The notes: a model not told the origin generated them from the sequence alone. A stretch of DNA of 64,000 nucleotides from Clusia tigrina (GCA_920105625.2 CAKKTE020000328.1:2480001-2544000); one strand, 5' to 3'. Positions 46,994 through 59,070 are shown, numbered from the stretch's first letter. Numbers and translations: made by a program.

Positions 46994-48168
46994 GGATTCA
47001 AGGGTAGCATTGCTTTGAGCGATAACTTAAATTGACAAGATGCTCGAGTACTTTACTGTTAAAAAATTTGAAGGTTTTATGACGCTCCAGTAAAAAGTTA
47101 CAAGCATTTGTATTTGCAAACTTTGATAGGTGTAGGACGTACTGTATAGAAGTTAGGGCCATTTGAAGTTTTATCAGTGTTTGATTTGGGACTCAAGGGT
47201 AGCATTGCTTTGAGCGATAGCTTAAATTGACAAGAGGCTCGAGTACTTTATTGTTACAAAATTTCAAGGCTTTATGCCGCTCCAGTAAAAAGTTACAAGC
47301 ATTTGTATGTTGCAAACTTTGATAGGTGTAGGACGTACCGTATAGATGTTAGGGCCATTTGAACTTTTATCAGTGTTTAATTTGGGACTCAAGGGTAGCA
47401 TAGCTTTGAGCGATAGCTTAAATTTACAAGAGGCTCGAGTACTTTATTGTTACAAAATTTCAAGGTTTTATGACGCTCCAGTATAAAGTTACAAGCATTT
47501 GTATGTTGCAAACTATGATAGGTGTAGGACGTACCGTATAGAAGTAAGGGCCATTTGAAGTTTTATCAGTGTTTGATTTGGGATTCAAGGGTAGCATTGC
47601 TTTGAGGAGATAACTTAAATTGACAAGATGCTCGAGTACTTTACTGTTAAAAAATTTGAAGGTTTTATGACGCTCCAGTAAAAAGTTACAAGCATTTGTA
47701 TTTGCAAACTTTGATAGGTGTAGGACGTACTGTATAGAAGTTAGGGCCATTTGAAGTTTTATTAGTGTTTGATTTGGGACTCAAGGGTAGCATTGCTTTG
47801 AGCGATAGCTTAAATTGACAAGAGGCTCGAGTACTTTATTGTTACAAAATTTCAAGGCTTTATGCCGCTCCAGTAAAAAGTTACAAGCATTTGTATGTTG
47901 CAAACTTTGATAGGTGTAGGACGTACCGTATAGATGTTAGGGCCCTTTGAAGTTTTATCAGTGTTTGATTTGGGACTCAAGGGTAGCATAGCTTTTAGCG
48001 ATAGCTTAAATTTACAAGAGGCTCGAGTACTTTATTGTTACAAAATTTCAAGGTTTTATGACGCTCCAGTATAAAGTTACAAGCATTTGTATGTTGCAAA
48101 CTATGATAGGTGTAGGACGTACCGTATAGAAGTAAGGACCATTTGAAGTTTTATCAGTGTTTGATTTG
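46994..48168. repeat. Derived 6-monomer HOR (1,175 bp), copy 1
   Basis: Order: M4/M1 hybrid (46,994), M2 (47,189), M3 (47,385), second M4/M1 hybrid (47,581), M2 (47,777), M3 (47,973). Both hybrids begin GGATTC, GCATTGC like M4 and end GATGCTCGAG, TTTGAAGG, GTATTTGC, AAGTTAGGG like M1. The first keeps GAGCGATAAC and the second already has GAGGAGATAAC, so the M4-to-M1 switch points differ. The two half-units also differ by GAACTTTTATC with TTTAATTT against CCCTTTGAAG with CTTTTAGCG, giving a 587/588-bp sub-period inside a 1,175-bp period. Confidence 0.9.
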
Positions 48169-49343
48169 GGATTCAAGGGTAGCATTGCTTTGAGCGATAA
48201 CTTAAATTGACAAGATGCTCGAGTACTTTACTGTTAAAAAATTTGAAGGTTTTATGACGCTCCAGTAAAAAGTTACAAGCATTTGTATTTGCAAACTTTG
48301 ATAGGTGTAGGACGTACTGTATAGAAGTTAGGGCCATTTGAAGTTTTATCAGTGTTTGATTTGGGACTCAAGGGTAGCATTGCTTTGAGCGATAGCTTAA
48401 ATTGACAAGAGGCTCGAGTACTTTATTGTTACAAAATTTCAAGGCTTTATGCCGCTCCAGTAAAAAGTTACAAGCATTTGTATGTTGCAAACTTTGATAG
48501 GTGTAGGACGTACCGTATAGATGTTAGGGCCATTTGAACTTTTATCAGTGTTTAATTTGGGACTCAAGGGTAGCATAGCTTTGAGCGATAGCTTAAATTT
48601 ACAAGAGGCTCGAGTACTTTATTGTTACAAAATTTCAAGGTTTTATGACGCTCCAGTATAAAGTTACAAGCATTTGTATGTTGCAAACTATGATAGGTGT
48701 AGGACGTACCGTATAGAAGTAAGGGCCATTTGAAGTTTTATCAGTGTTTGATTTGGGATTCAAGGGTAGCATTGCTTTGAGGAGATAACTTAAATTGACA
48801 AGATGCTCGAGTACTTTACTGTTAAAAAATTTGAAGGTTTTATGACGCTCCAGTAAAAAGTTACAAGCATTTGTATTTGCAAACTTTGATAGGTGTAGGA
48901 CGTACTGTATAGAAGTTAGGGCCATTTGAAGTTTTATTAGTGTTTGATTTGGGACTCAAGGGTAGCATTGCTTTGAGCGATAGCTTAAATTGACAAGAGG
49001 CTCGAGTACTTTATTGTTACAAAATTTCAAGGCTTTATGCCGCTCCAGTAAAAAGTTACAAGCATTTGTATGTTGCAAACTTTGATAGGTGTAGGACGTA
49101 CCGTATAGATGTTAGGGCCATTTGAACTTTTATCAGTGTTTAATTTGGGACTCAAGGGTAGCATAGCTTTGAGCGATAGCTTAAATTTACAAGAGGCTCG
49201 AGTACTTTATTGTTACAAAATTTCAAGGTTTTATGACGCTCCAGTATAAAGTTACAAGCATTTGTATGTTGCAAACTATGATAGGTGTAGGACGTACCGT
49301 ATATAAGTAAGGGCCATTTGAAGTTTTATCAGTGTTTGATTTG
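48169..49343. repeat. Derived 6-monomer HOR (1,175 bp), copy 2
   Basis: Same order of hybrid, M2, M3, hybrid, M2, M3, with starts at 48,169, 48,364, 48,560, 48,756, 48,952 and 49,148. The last M3 has TTGAGCG rather than TTTTAGCG and ends in TATATAAGTAAGGG, the variant that leads into the following M1/M7 hybrid at 49,344. This copy is the source or target of two further duplications (offsets 1,959 and 4,700 bp). Confidence 0.9.
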
Positions 49344-50226
49344 GGACTCAAGGGTAGCATAGCTTTGAGGAGATAACTTAAATTGACAAGATGCTCGAGT
49401 ACTTTACTGTTAAAAAATTTCAAGGTTTTATGACGCTCCAGTAAAAGTTACATGCATTTGTATGAGGCAAACTTTGATAGGTGTAGGACGTACCGTATAG
49501 AAGTTAGGGCCATTTGAAGTTTTATCAGTGTTTGATTTGGGACTCAAGGGTAGCATAGCTTTGAGGAGATAACTTAAATTGACAAGATGCTCGAGTACTT
49601 TACTGTTAAAAAATTTGAAGGTTTTATGACGCTCCAGTAAAAAGTTACAAGCATTTGTATTTGCAAACTTCGATAGGTGTAGGACGTACTGTATAGAAGT
49701 TAGGGCCATTTGAAGTTTTATCAGTGTTTGATTTGGGACTCAAGGGTAGCATTGCTTTGCGCGATAGCTTAAATTGACAAGAGGCTCGAGTACTTTATTG
49801 TTACAAAATTTCAAGGTTTTATGCCGCTCCAGTAAAAAGTTACAAGCATTTGTATGTTGCAAACTTTGATAGGTGTAGGACGTACCGTATAGATGTTAGG
49901 GCCATTTGAAGTTTTATCAGTGTTTGATTTGGGACTCAAGGGTAGCATAGCTTTGAGCGATAGCTTAAATTTACAAGAGGCTCGAGTACTTTATTGTTAC
50001 AAAATTTCAAGGTTTTATGACGCTCCAGTATAAAGTTACAAGCATTTGTATGTTGCAAACTATGATAGGTGTAGGACGTACCGTATAGAAGTAAGGGCCA
50101 TTTGAAGTTTGATCAGTGTTTGATTTGGGATTCAAGGGTAGCATTGCTTTGAGCGATAACTTAAATTGACAAGAGACTCGAGTACTTTATTGTTACAAAA
50201 TTTGAAGGTTTTATGACGCTCCAGTA
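48205..50226. repeat. 2.0-kb block, copy 1 of the 4,700-bp-offset duplication (copy 2 at about 52,905-54,926)
   Basis: Tags coincide at exactly 4,700 bp, including the hybrid monomer (48,756/53,456), TATATAAGTAAGGG, the M1/M7 hybrid (49,344/54,044), M1 with CTTCGATAGG, M2 with CTTTGCGCGATAGC and the TTTGATCAG junction. On the left the copies part at GATAAC against GATAGC. On the right they part where copy 1 has AAAAAATTAC with GTATTTGC and copy 2 AAAAAGTTAC with GTATGTTG. Confidence 0.87.
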
Positions 50227-51302
50227 AAAAATTACAAGCATTTGTATTTGCAAACTTTGATAGGTGTAGGACGTACTGTATAGAAGTTAGGGCCATTTGA
50301 AGTTTTATCAGTGTTTGATTTGGGACTCAAGGGTAGCATTGCTTTGAGCGATAGCTTAAATTGACAAGAGGCTCGAGTACTTTATTGTTACAAAATTTCA
50401 AGGCTTTATGCCGCTCCAGTAAAAAGTTACAAGCATTTGTATGTTGCAAACTTTGATAGGTGTAGGACGTACCGTATAGATGTTAGGGCCATTTGAACTT
50501 TTATCAGTGTTTAATTTGGGACTCAAGGGTAGCATAGCTTTGAGCGATAGCTTAAATTTACAAGAGGCTCGAGTACTTTATTGTTACAAAATTTCAAGGT
50601 TTTATGACGCTCCAGTATAAAGTTACAAGCATTTGTATGTTGCAAACTATGATAGGTGTAGGACGTACCGTATAGAAGTAAGGGCCATTTGAAGTTTTAT
50701 CAGTGTTTGATTTGGGATTCAAGGGTAGCATTGCTTTGAGGAGATAACTTAAATTGACAAGATGCTCGAGTACTTTACTGTTAAAAAATTTGAAGGTTTT
50801 ATGACGCTCCAGTAAAAAGTTACAAGCATTTGTATTTGCAAACTTTGATAGGTGTAGGACGTACTGTATAGAAGTTAGGGCCATTTGAAGTTTTATTAGT
50901 GTTTGATTTGGGACTCAAGGGTAGCATTGCTTTGAGCGATAGCTTAAATTGACAAGAGGCTCGAGTACTTTATTGTTACAAAATTTCAAGGCTTTATGCC
51001 GCTCCAGTAAAAAGTTACAAGCATTTGTATGTTGCAAACTTTGATAGGTGTAGGACGTACCGTATAGATGTTAGGGCCATTTGAACTTTTATCAGTGTTT
51101 AATTTGGGACTCAAGGGTAGCATAGCTTTGAGCGATAGCTTAAATTTACAAGAGGCTCGAGTACTTTATTGTTACAAAATTTCAAGGTTTTATGACGCTC
51201 CATTATAAAGTTACAAGCATTTGTATGTTGCAAACTATGATAGGTGTAGGACGTACCGTATATAAGTAAGGGCCATTTGAAGTTTTATCAGTGTTTGATT
51301 TG
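50128..51302. repeat. Derived 6-monomer HOR (1,175 bp), copy 3
   Basis: Monomers start at 50,128, 50,323, 50,519, 50,715, 50,911 and 51,107. From 50,323 to 51,302 it matches 48,364-49,343 at 1,959 bp. Its first monomer is a different M4/M1 hybrid: it keeps GAGACTCGAG, TTACAAAATTTGAAGG from M4 and switches only after AGTAAAAAATTAC to GTATTTGC. A third, later switch point is therefore recorded. A private CCATTATAAAG lies near 51,201. Confidence 0.88.
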
Positions 51303-52672
51303 GGACTCAAGGGTAGCATAGCTTTGAGGAGATAACTTAAATTGACAAGATGCTCGAGTACTTTACTGTTAAAAAATTTGAAGGTTTTATGACGCTCCAG
51401 TAAAAAGTTACAAGCATTTGTATTTGCAAACTTCGATAGGTGTAGGACGTACTGTATAGAAGTTAGGGCCATTTGAAGTTTTATCAGTGTTTGATTTGGG
51501 ACTCAAGGGTAGCATTGCTTTGCGCGATAGCTTAAATTGACAAGAGGCTCGAGTACTTTATTGTTACAAAATTTCAAGGTTTTATGCCGCTCCAGTAAAA
51601 AGTTACAAGCATTTGTATGTTGCAAACTTTGATAGGTGTAGGACGTACCGTATAGATGTTAGGGCCATTTGAAGTTTTATCAGTGTTTGATTTGGGACTC
51701 AAGGGTAGCATAGCTTTGAGCGATAGCTTAAATTTACAAGAGGCTCGAGTACTTTATTGTTACAAAATTTCAAGGTTTTATGACGCTCCAGTATAAAGTT
51801 ACAAGCATTTGTATGTTGCAAACTATGATAGGTGTAGGACGTACCGTATAGAAGTAAGGGCCATTTGAAGTTTGATCAGTGTTTGATTTGGGATTCAAGG
51901 GTAGCATTGCTTTGAGCGATAACTTAAATTGACAAGAGACTCGAGTACTTTATTGTTACAAAATTTGAAGGTTTTATGACGCTCCAGTAAAAAGTTACAA
52001 GCATTTGTATGTTGCAAACTTTGATAGGTGTAGGACGTACCGTATAGAAGTAAGGGCCATTTGAAGTTTTATCAGTGTTTGATTTGGGATTCAAGGGTAG
52101 CATTGCTTTGAGCGATGGCTTAAATTGACAAGCGGCTCGAGTACTTTACTGTTACAAAATTTCAAGGTTTTATGACACTCCAGTAAAAAGTTACAAGCAT
52201 TTGTATGTTGCAAACTTTGATAGGTGTAGGACGTACTGTATAGAAGTAAGTGCCATTTGAAGTTTTATCAGTGTTTGAGTTGGGACTCAAGGGTAGCATA
52301 GCTTTGAGCGATAACTTAAATTGACAAGATGCTCGAGTACTTTACTGTTAAAAAATTTCAAGGTTTTATGACGCTCCAATAAAAAGTTACAAGCATTTGT
52401 ATTTGCAAACTTTGATAGGTGTAGGACGTACTGTATAGAAGTTAGGGCCATTTGAAGTTTTATCAGTGTTTGATTTGGGACTCAAGGGTAGCATAGCTTT
52501 GAGCGATAACTTAAATTGACAAGATGCTCGAGTACTTTACTGTTAAAAAATTTCAAGGTTTTATGACGCTCCAGTAAAAGTTACATGCATTTGTATGAGG
52601 CAAACTTTGATAGGTGTAGGACGTACCGTATAGAAGTTAGGGCCATTTGAAGTTTTATCAGTGTTTGATTTG
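51303..52672. repeat. 7-monomer HOR copy (1,370 bp)
   Basis: M1-M7 in canonical order. It shares with the reference unit CTTCGATAGG (M1), CTTTGCGCGATAGC (M2), the TTTGATCAG junction after M3 and CCAATAAAAAG (M6), so it is a close relative of 43,666-45,035 inserted between derived 6-monomer units. Confidence 0.9.
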
Positions 52673-54239
52673 GGACTCAAGGGTAGCATAGCTTTGAGGA
52701 GATAACTTAAATTGACAAGATGCTCGAGTACTTTACTGTTAAAAAATTTGAAGGTTTTATGACGCTCCAGTAAAAAGTTACAAGCATTTGTATTTGCAAA
52801 CTTTGATAGGTGTAGGACGTACTGTATAGAAGTTAGGGCCATTTGAAGTTTTATCAGTGTTTGATTTGGGACTCAAGGGTAGCATTGCTTTGAGCGATAG
52901 CTTAAATTGACAAGATGCTCGAGTACTTTACTGTTAAAAAATTTGAAGGTTTTATGACGCTCCAGTAAAAAGTTACAAGCATTTGTATTTGCAAACTTTG
53001 ATAGGTGTAGGACGTACTGTATAGAAGTTAGGGCCATTTGAAGTTTTATCAGTGTTTGATTTGGGACTCAAGGGTAGCATTGCTTTGAGCGATAGCTTAA
53101 ATTGACAAGAGGCTCGAGTACTTTATTGTTACAAAATTTCAAGGCTTTATGCCGCTCCAGTAAAAAGTTACAAGCATTTGTATGTTGCAAACTTTGATAG
53201 GTGTAGGACGTACCGTATAGATGTTAGGGCCATTTGAACTTTTATCAGTGTTTAATTTGGGACTCAAGGGTAGCATAGCTTTGAGCGATAGCTTAAATTT
53301 ACAAGAGGCTCGAGTACTTTATTGTTACAAAATTTCAAGGTTTTATGACGCTCCAGTATAAAGTTACAAGCATTTGTATGTTGCAAACTATGATAGGTGT
53401 AGGACGTACCGTATAGAAGTAAGGGCCATTTGAAGTTTTATCAGTGTTTGATTTGGGATTCAAGGGTAGCATTGCTTTGAGGAGATAACTTAAATTGACA
53501 AGATGCTCGAGTACTTTACTGTTAAAAAATTTGAAGGTTTTATGACGCTCCAGTAAAAAGTTACAAGCATTTGTATTTGCAAACTTTGATAGGTGTAGGA
53601 CGTACTGTATAGAAGTTAGGGCCATTTGAAGTTTTATTAGTGTTTGATTTGGGACTCAAGGGTAGCATTGCTTTGAGCGATAGCTTAAATTGACAAGAGG
53701 CTCGAGTACTTTATTGTTACAAAATTTCAAGGCTTTATGCCGCTCCAGTAAAAAGTTACAAGCATTTGTATGTTGCAAACTTTGATAGGTGTAGGACGTA
53801 CCGTATAGATGTTAGGGCCATTTGAACTTTTATCAGTGTTTAATTTGGGACTCAAGGGTAGCATAGCTTTGAGCGATAGCTTAAATTTACAAGAGGCTCG
53901 AGTACTTTATTGTTACAAAATTTCAAGGTTTTATGACGCTCCAGTATAAAGTTACAAGCATTTGTATGTTGCAAACTATGATAGGTGTAGGACGTACCGT
54001 ATATAAGTAAGGGCCATTTGAAGTTTTATCAGTGTTTGATTTGGGACTCAAGGGTAGCATAGCTTTGAGGAGATAACTTAAATTGACAAGATGCTCGAGT
54101 ACTTTACTGTTAAAAAATTTCAAGGTTTTATGACGCTCCAGTAAAAGTTACATGCATTTGTATGAGGCAAACTTTGATAGGTGTAGGACGTACCGTATAG
54201 AAGTTAGGGCCATTTGAAGTTTTATCAGTGTTTGATTTG
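52673..54239. repeat. 8-monomer mixed unit (1,567 bp) containing an M2/M1 hybrid
   Basis: Order: M1, M2/M1 hybrid at about 52,869 (GATAGC then GATGCTCGAG, ACTGTT, TTTGAAGG, GTATTTGC), M2, M3, M4/M1 hybrid (53,456), M2, M3, M1/M7 hybrid (54,044). The M2/M1 hybrid monomer occurs only here and marks the left junction of the 4,700-bp duplication copy. Confidence 0.85.
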
Positions 54240-57200
54240 GGACTCAAGGGTAGCATAGCTTTGAGGAGATAACTTAAATTGACAAGATGCTCGAGTACTT
54301 TACTGTTAAAAAATTTGAAGGTTTTATGACGCTCCAGTAAAAAGTTACAAGCATTTGTATTTGCAAACTTCGATAGGTGTAGGACGTACTGTATAGAAGT
54401 TAGGGCCATTTGAAGTTTTATCAGTGTTTGATTTGGGACTCAAGGGTAGCATTGCTTTGCGCGATAGCTTAAATTGACAAGAGGCTCGAGTACTTTATTG
54501 TTACAAAATTTCAAGGTTTTATGCCGCTCCAGTAAAAAGTTACAAGCATTTGTATGTTGCAAACTTTGATAGGTGTAGGACGTACCGTATAGATGTTAGG
54601 GCCATTTGAAGTTTTATCAGTGTTTGATTTGGGACTCAAGGGTAGCATAGCTTTGAGCGATAGCTTAAATTTACAAGAGGCTCGAGTACTTTATTGTTAC
54701 AAAATTTCAAGGTTTTATGACGCTCCAGTATAAAGTTACAAGCATTTGTATGTTGCAAACTATGATAGGTGTAGGACGTACCGTATAGAAGTAAGGGCCA
54801 TTTGAAGTTTGATCAGTGTTAGATTTGGGATTCAAGGGTAGCATTGCTTTGAGCGATAACTTAAATTGACAAGAGATTCGAGTACTTTATTGTTACAAAA
54901 TTTGAAGGTTTTATGACGCTCCAGTAAAAAGTTACAAGCATTTGTATGTTGTAAACTTTGATAGGTGTAGGACGTACCGTATAGAAGTAAGGGCCATTTG
55001 AAGTTTTATCAGTGTTTGATTTGGGATTCAAGGGTAGCATTGCTTTGAGCGATGGCTTAAATTGACAAGCGGCTCGAGTACTTTACTGTTACAAAATTTC
55101 AAGGTTTTATGACACTCCAGTAAAAAGTTACAAGCATTTGTATGTTGCAAACTTTGATAGGTGTAGGACGTACTGTATAGAAGTAAGTGCCATTTGAAGT
55201 TTTATCAGTGTTTGAGTTGGGACTCAAGGGTAGCATAGCTTTGAGCGATAACTTAAATTGACAAGATGCTCGAGTACTTTACTGTTAAAAAATTTCAAGG
55301 TTTTATGACGCTCCAATAAAAAGTTACAAGCATTTGTATTTGCAAACTTTGATAGGTGTAGGACGTACTGTATAGAAGTTAGGGCCATTTGAAGTTTTAT
55401 CAGTGTTTGATTTGGGACTCAAGGGTAGCATAGCTTTGAGCGATAACTTAAATTGACAAGATGCTCGAGTACTTTACTGTTAAAAAATTTCAAGGTTTTA
55501 TGACGCTCCAGTAAAAGTTACATGCATTTGTATGAGGCAAACTTTGATAGGTGTAGGACGTACCGTATAGAAGTTAGGGCCATTTGAAGTTTTATCAGTG
55601 TTTGATTTGGGACTCAAGGGTAGCATAGCTTTGAGGAGATAACTTAAATTGACAAGATGCTCGAGTACTTTACTGTTAAAAAATTTGAAGGTTTTATGAC
55701 GCTCCAGTAAAAAGTTACAAGCATTTGTATTTGCAAACTTTGATAGGTGTAGGACGTACTGTATAGAAGTTAGGGCCATTTGAAGTTTTATCAGTGTTTG
55801 ATTTGAGACTCAAGGGTAGCATTGCTTTGAGCGATAGCTTAAATTGACAAGAGGCTCGAGTACTTTATTGTTACAAAATTTCAAGGCTTTATGCCGCTCC
55901 AGTAAAAAGTTACAAGCATTTGTATGTTGCAAACTTTGATAGGTGTAGGACGTACCGTATAGATGTTAGGGCCATTTGAACTTTTATCAGTGTTTAATTT
56001 GGGACTCAAGGGTAGCATAGCTTTGAGCGATAGCTTAAATTTACAAGAGGCTCGAGTACTTTATTGTTACAAAATTTCAAGGTTTTATGACGCTCCAGTA
56101 TAAAGTTACAAGCATTTGTATGTTGCAAACTATGATAGGTGTAGGACGTACCGTATAGAAGTAAGGGCCATTTGAAGTTTTATCAGTGTTTGATTTGGGA
56201 TTCAAGGGTAGCATTGCTTTGAGCGATAACTTAAATTGACAAGAGACTCGAGTACTTTATTGTTACAAAATTTGAAGGTTTTATGACGCTCCAGTAAAAA
56301 GTTACAAGCATTTGTATGTTGCAAACTTTGATAGGTGTAGGACGTACCGTATAGAAGTAAGGGCCATTTGAAGTTTTATCAGTGTTTGATTTGGGATTCA
56401 TGGGTAGCATTGCTTTGAGCGATGTCTTAAATTGACAAGCGGCTCGAGTACTTTACTGTTACAAAATTTCAAGGTTTTATGACACTCCAGTAAAAAGTTA
56501 CAAGCATTTGTATGTTGCAAACTTTGATAGGTGTAGGACGTACTGTATAGACGTAAGTGCCATTTGAAGTTTTATCAGTGTTTGAGTTGGGACTCAAGGG
56601 TAGCATAGCTTTGAGCGATAACTTAAATTGACAAGATGCTCGAGTACTTTACTGTTAAAAAATTTCATTGTTTTATGACGCTCCAGTAAAAAGTTACAAG
56701 CATTTGTATTTGCAAACTTTGATAGGTGTAGGACGTACTGTATAGAAGTTAGGGCTATTTGAAGTTTTATCAGTGTTTGATTTGGGACTCAAGGGTAGCA
56801 TAGCTTTGAGCGATAACTTAAATTGACAAGATGCTCGAGTACTTTACTGTTAAAAAATTTCAAGGTTTTATGACGCTCCAGTAAAAGTTACATGCATTTG
56901 TATGAGGCAAACTTTGATAGGTGTAGGACGTACCGTATAGAAGTCAGGGCCATTTGAAGTTTTATCAGTGTTTGATTTGGGACTCAAGGGTAGCATAGCT
57001 TTGAGGAGATAACTTAAATTGACAAGATGCTCGAGTACTTTACTGTTAAAAAATTTGAAGGTTTTATGACGCTCCAGTAAAAAGTTACAAGCATTTGTAT
57101 TTGCAAATATTGATAGGTGTAGGAGGTACTGTATAGAAGTTAGGGCCATTTGAAGTTCTATCAGTGTTTGATTTGGGACTCTAGGGTAGCATTGCTTTGA

Positions 57201-58349
57201 GCGATAGCTTAAATTGACAAGAGGCTCGAGTACTTTATTGTTACAAAATTTCAAGGTTTTATGCCGCTCCAGTAAAAAGTTACAAGCATTTGTATGTTGC
57301 AAACTTTGATAGGTGTAGGACGTACCGTATAGATGTTAGGGCCATTTGAAGTTTTATCAGTGTTTGATTTGGGACTCAAGGGTAGCATAGCTTTTAGCGA
57401 TAGCTTAAATTTACAAGAGGCTCGAGTACTTTATTGTTACAAAATTTCAAGGTTTTATGACGCTCCAGTATAAAGTTACAAGCATTTGTATGTTGCAAAC
57501 TATGATAGGTGTAGGACGTACCGTATAGAAGTAAGGGCCATTAGAAGTTTTATCAGTGTTTAATTTGGGATTCAAGGGTAGCATTGCTTTGAGCGATAAC
57601 TTAAATTGACAAGAGACTCGAGTACTTTATTGTTACAAAATTTGAAGGTTTTATGACGCTCCAGTAAAAAGTTACAAGCATTTGTATGTTGCAAACTTTG
57701 ATAGGTGTAGGACGTACCGTATAGAAGTAAGGGCCATTTGAAGTTTTATCAGTGTTTGATTTGGGATTCATGGGTAGCATTGCTTTGAGCGATGTCTTAA
57801 ATTGACAAGCGGCTCGAGTACTTTACTGTTACAAAATTTCAAGGTTTTATGACACTCCAGTAAAAAGTTACAAGCATTTGTATGTTGCAAACTTTGATAG
57901 GTGTAGGACGTACTGTATAGACGTAAGTGCCATTTGAAGTTTTATCAGTGTTTGAGTTGGGACTCAAGGGTAGCATAGCTTTGAGCGATAACTTAAATTG
58001 ACAAGATGCTCGAGTACTTTACTGTTAAAAAATGTCATTGTTTTATGACGCTCCAGTAAAAAGTTACAAGCATTTGTATTTGCAAACTTTGATAGGTGTA
58101 GGACGTACTGTATAGAAGTTAGGGCCATTTGAAGTTTTATCAGTGTTTGATTTGGTACTCAAGGGTAGCATAGCTTTGAGCGATAACTTAAATTGACAAG
58201 ATGCTCGAGTACTTTACTGTTAAAAAATTTCAAGGTTTTATGACGCTCCAGTAAAAGTTACATGCATTTGTATGAGGCAAACTTTGATAGGTGTAGGACG
58301 TACCGTATAGAAGTCAGGGCCATTTGAAGTTTTATCAGTGTTTGATTTG
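54240..58349. repeat. Three consecutive 7-monomer HOR copies (3 x 1,370 bp)
   Basis: Units start at 54,240, 55,610 and 56,980, each M1-M7. The first carries CTTCGATAGG, GCGCGATAGC and TTTGATCAG. The second carries GGCTTTATGCC, GAACTTTTATC and GATGTCTTAAATTG. The third carries GCAAATATTG, GGAGGTACTG, AGTTCTATCAG and GACTCTAGGG in M1-M2, and CTTTTAGCG in M3. The second and third share GGATTCATGGG, GATGTC, AGACGTAAGTG, TTTCATTG (TGTCATTG in the third) and AAGTCAGGG in M5-M7, so M5-M7 track one lineage across units while M1-M2 differ. Confidence 0.9.
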
Positions 58350-59070
58350 GGACTCAAGGGTAGCATAGCTTTGAGGAGATAACTTAAATTGACAAGATGC
58401 TCGAGTACTTTACTGTTAAAAAATTTGAAGGTTTTATGACGCTCCAGTAAAAAGTTACAAGCATTTGTATTTGCCAACTTTGATAGGTGTAGGACGTACT
58501 GTATAGAAGTTAGGGCCATTTGAAGTTTTATCAGTGTTTGATTTGGGACTCAAGGGTAGCATTGCTTTGAGCGATAGCTTAAATTGACAAGAGGCTCGAG
58601 TACTTTATTGTTACAAAATTTCAAGGTTTTATGCCGCTCCAGTAAAAAGTTACAAGCATTTGTATGTTGCAAACTTTGATAGGTGTAGGACGTACCGTAT
58701 AGATGTTAGGGCCATTTGAAGTTTTATCAGTGTTTGATTTGGGACTCAAGGGTAGCATAGCTTTTAGCGATAGCTTAAATTTACAAGAGGCTCGAGTACT
58801 TTATTGTTACAAAATTTCAAGGTTTTGTGACGCTCCAGTATAAAGTTACAAGCATTTGTATGTTGCAAACTATGATAGGTGTAGGACGTACCGTATAGAA
58901 GTAAGGACCATTTGAAGTTTTATCAGTGTTTGATTTGGGATTCAAGGGTAGCATTGCTTTGAGCGATAACTTAAATTGACAAGAGACTCGAGTACTTTAT
59001 TGTTACAAAATTTGAAGGTTTTATGACGCTCCAGTAAAAAGTTACAAGTATTTGTATGTTGCAAACTTTG
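58350..59070. repeat. Terminal partial HOR (M1-M4) ending region C
   Basis: M1 with TTTGCCAAC, M2, M3 with CTTTTAGCG and GGTTTTGTGACGC, and the start of M4 follow in order. Then, from about 59,070, the M4-type monomer acquires GCACCGTAAATAAG and TTTTAGCAG, and the next unit is a GGGGACTC monomer as in the 36-43 kb variants. The canonical M5-M7 series does not return. Confidence 0.8.

Larger units (their letters stand above)
32706..59070. repeat. Region C: 7-monomer higher-order repeat (1,370 bp) and derivatives
   Basis: Region C is the most ordered third of the window. Anchor monomers of type M1 (GAGGAGATAAC) start at 32,901; 34,271; 34,858; 37,598; 39,752; 40,926; 43,666; 45,036; 46,406; 49,540; 51,303; 52,673; 54,240; 55,610; 56,980 and 58,350. 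Seven of the intervals between them are exactly 1,370 bp and contain M1-M7. Other intervals are 587, 1,174, 1,567, 1,763, 2,154, 2,740 (twice) and 3,134 bp and are explained by loss, gain or fusion of whole monomers. Same-type monomers in different HOR copies differ at only a few positions, while M1-M7 differ from each other at many. Edges are approximate. Confidence 0.92.
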
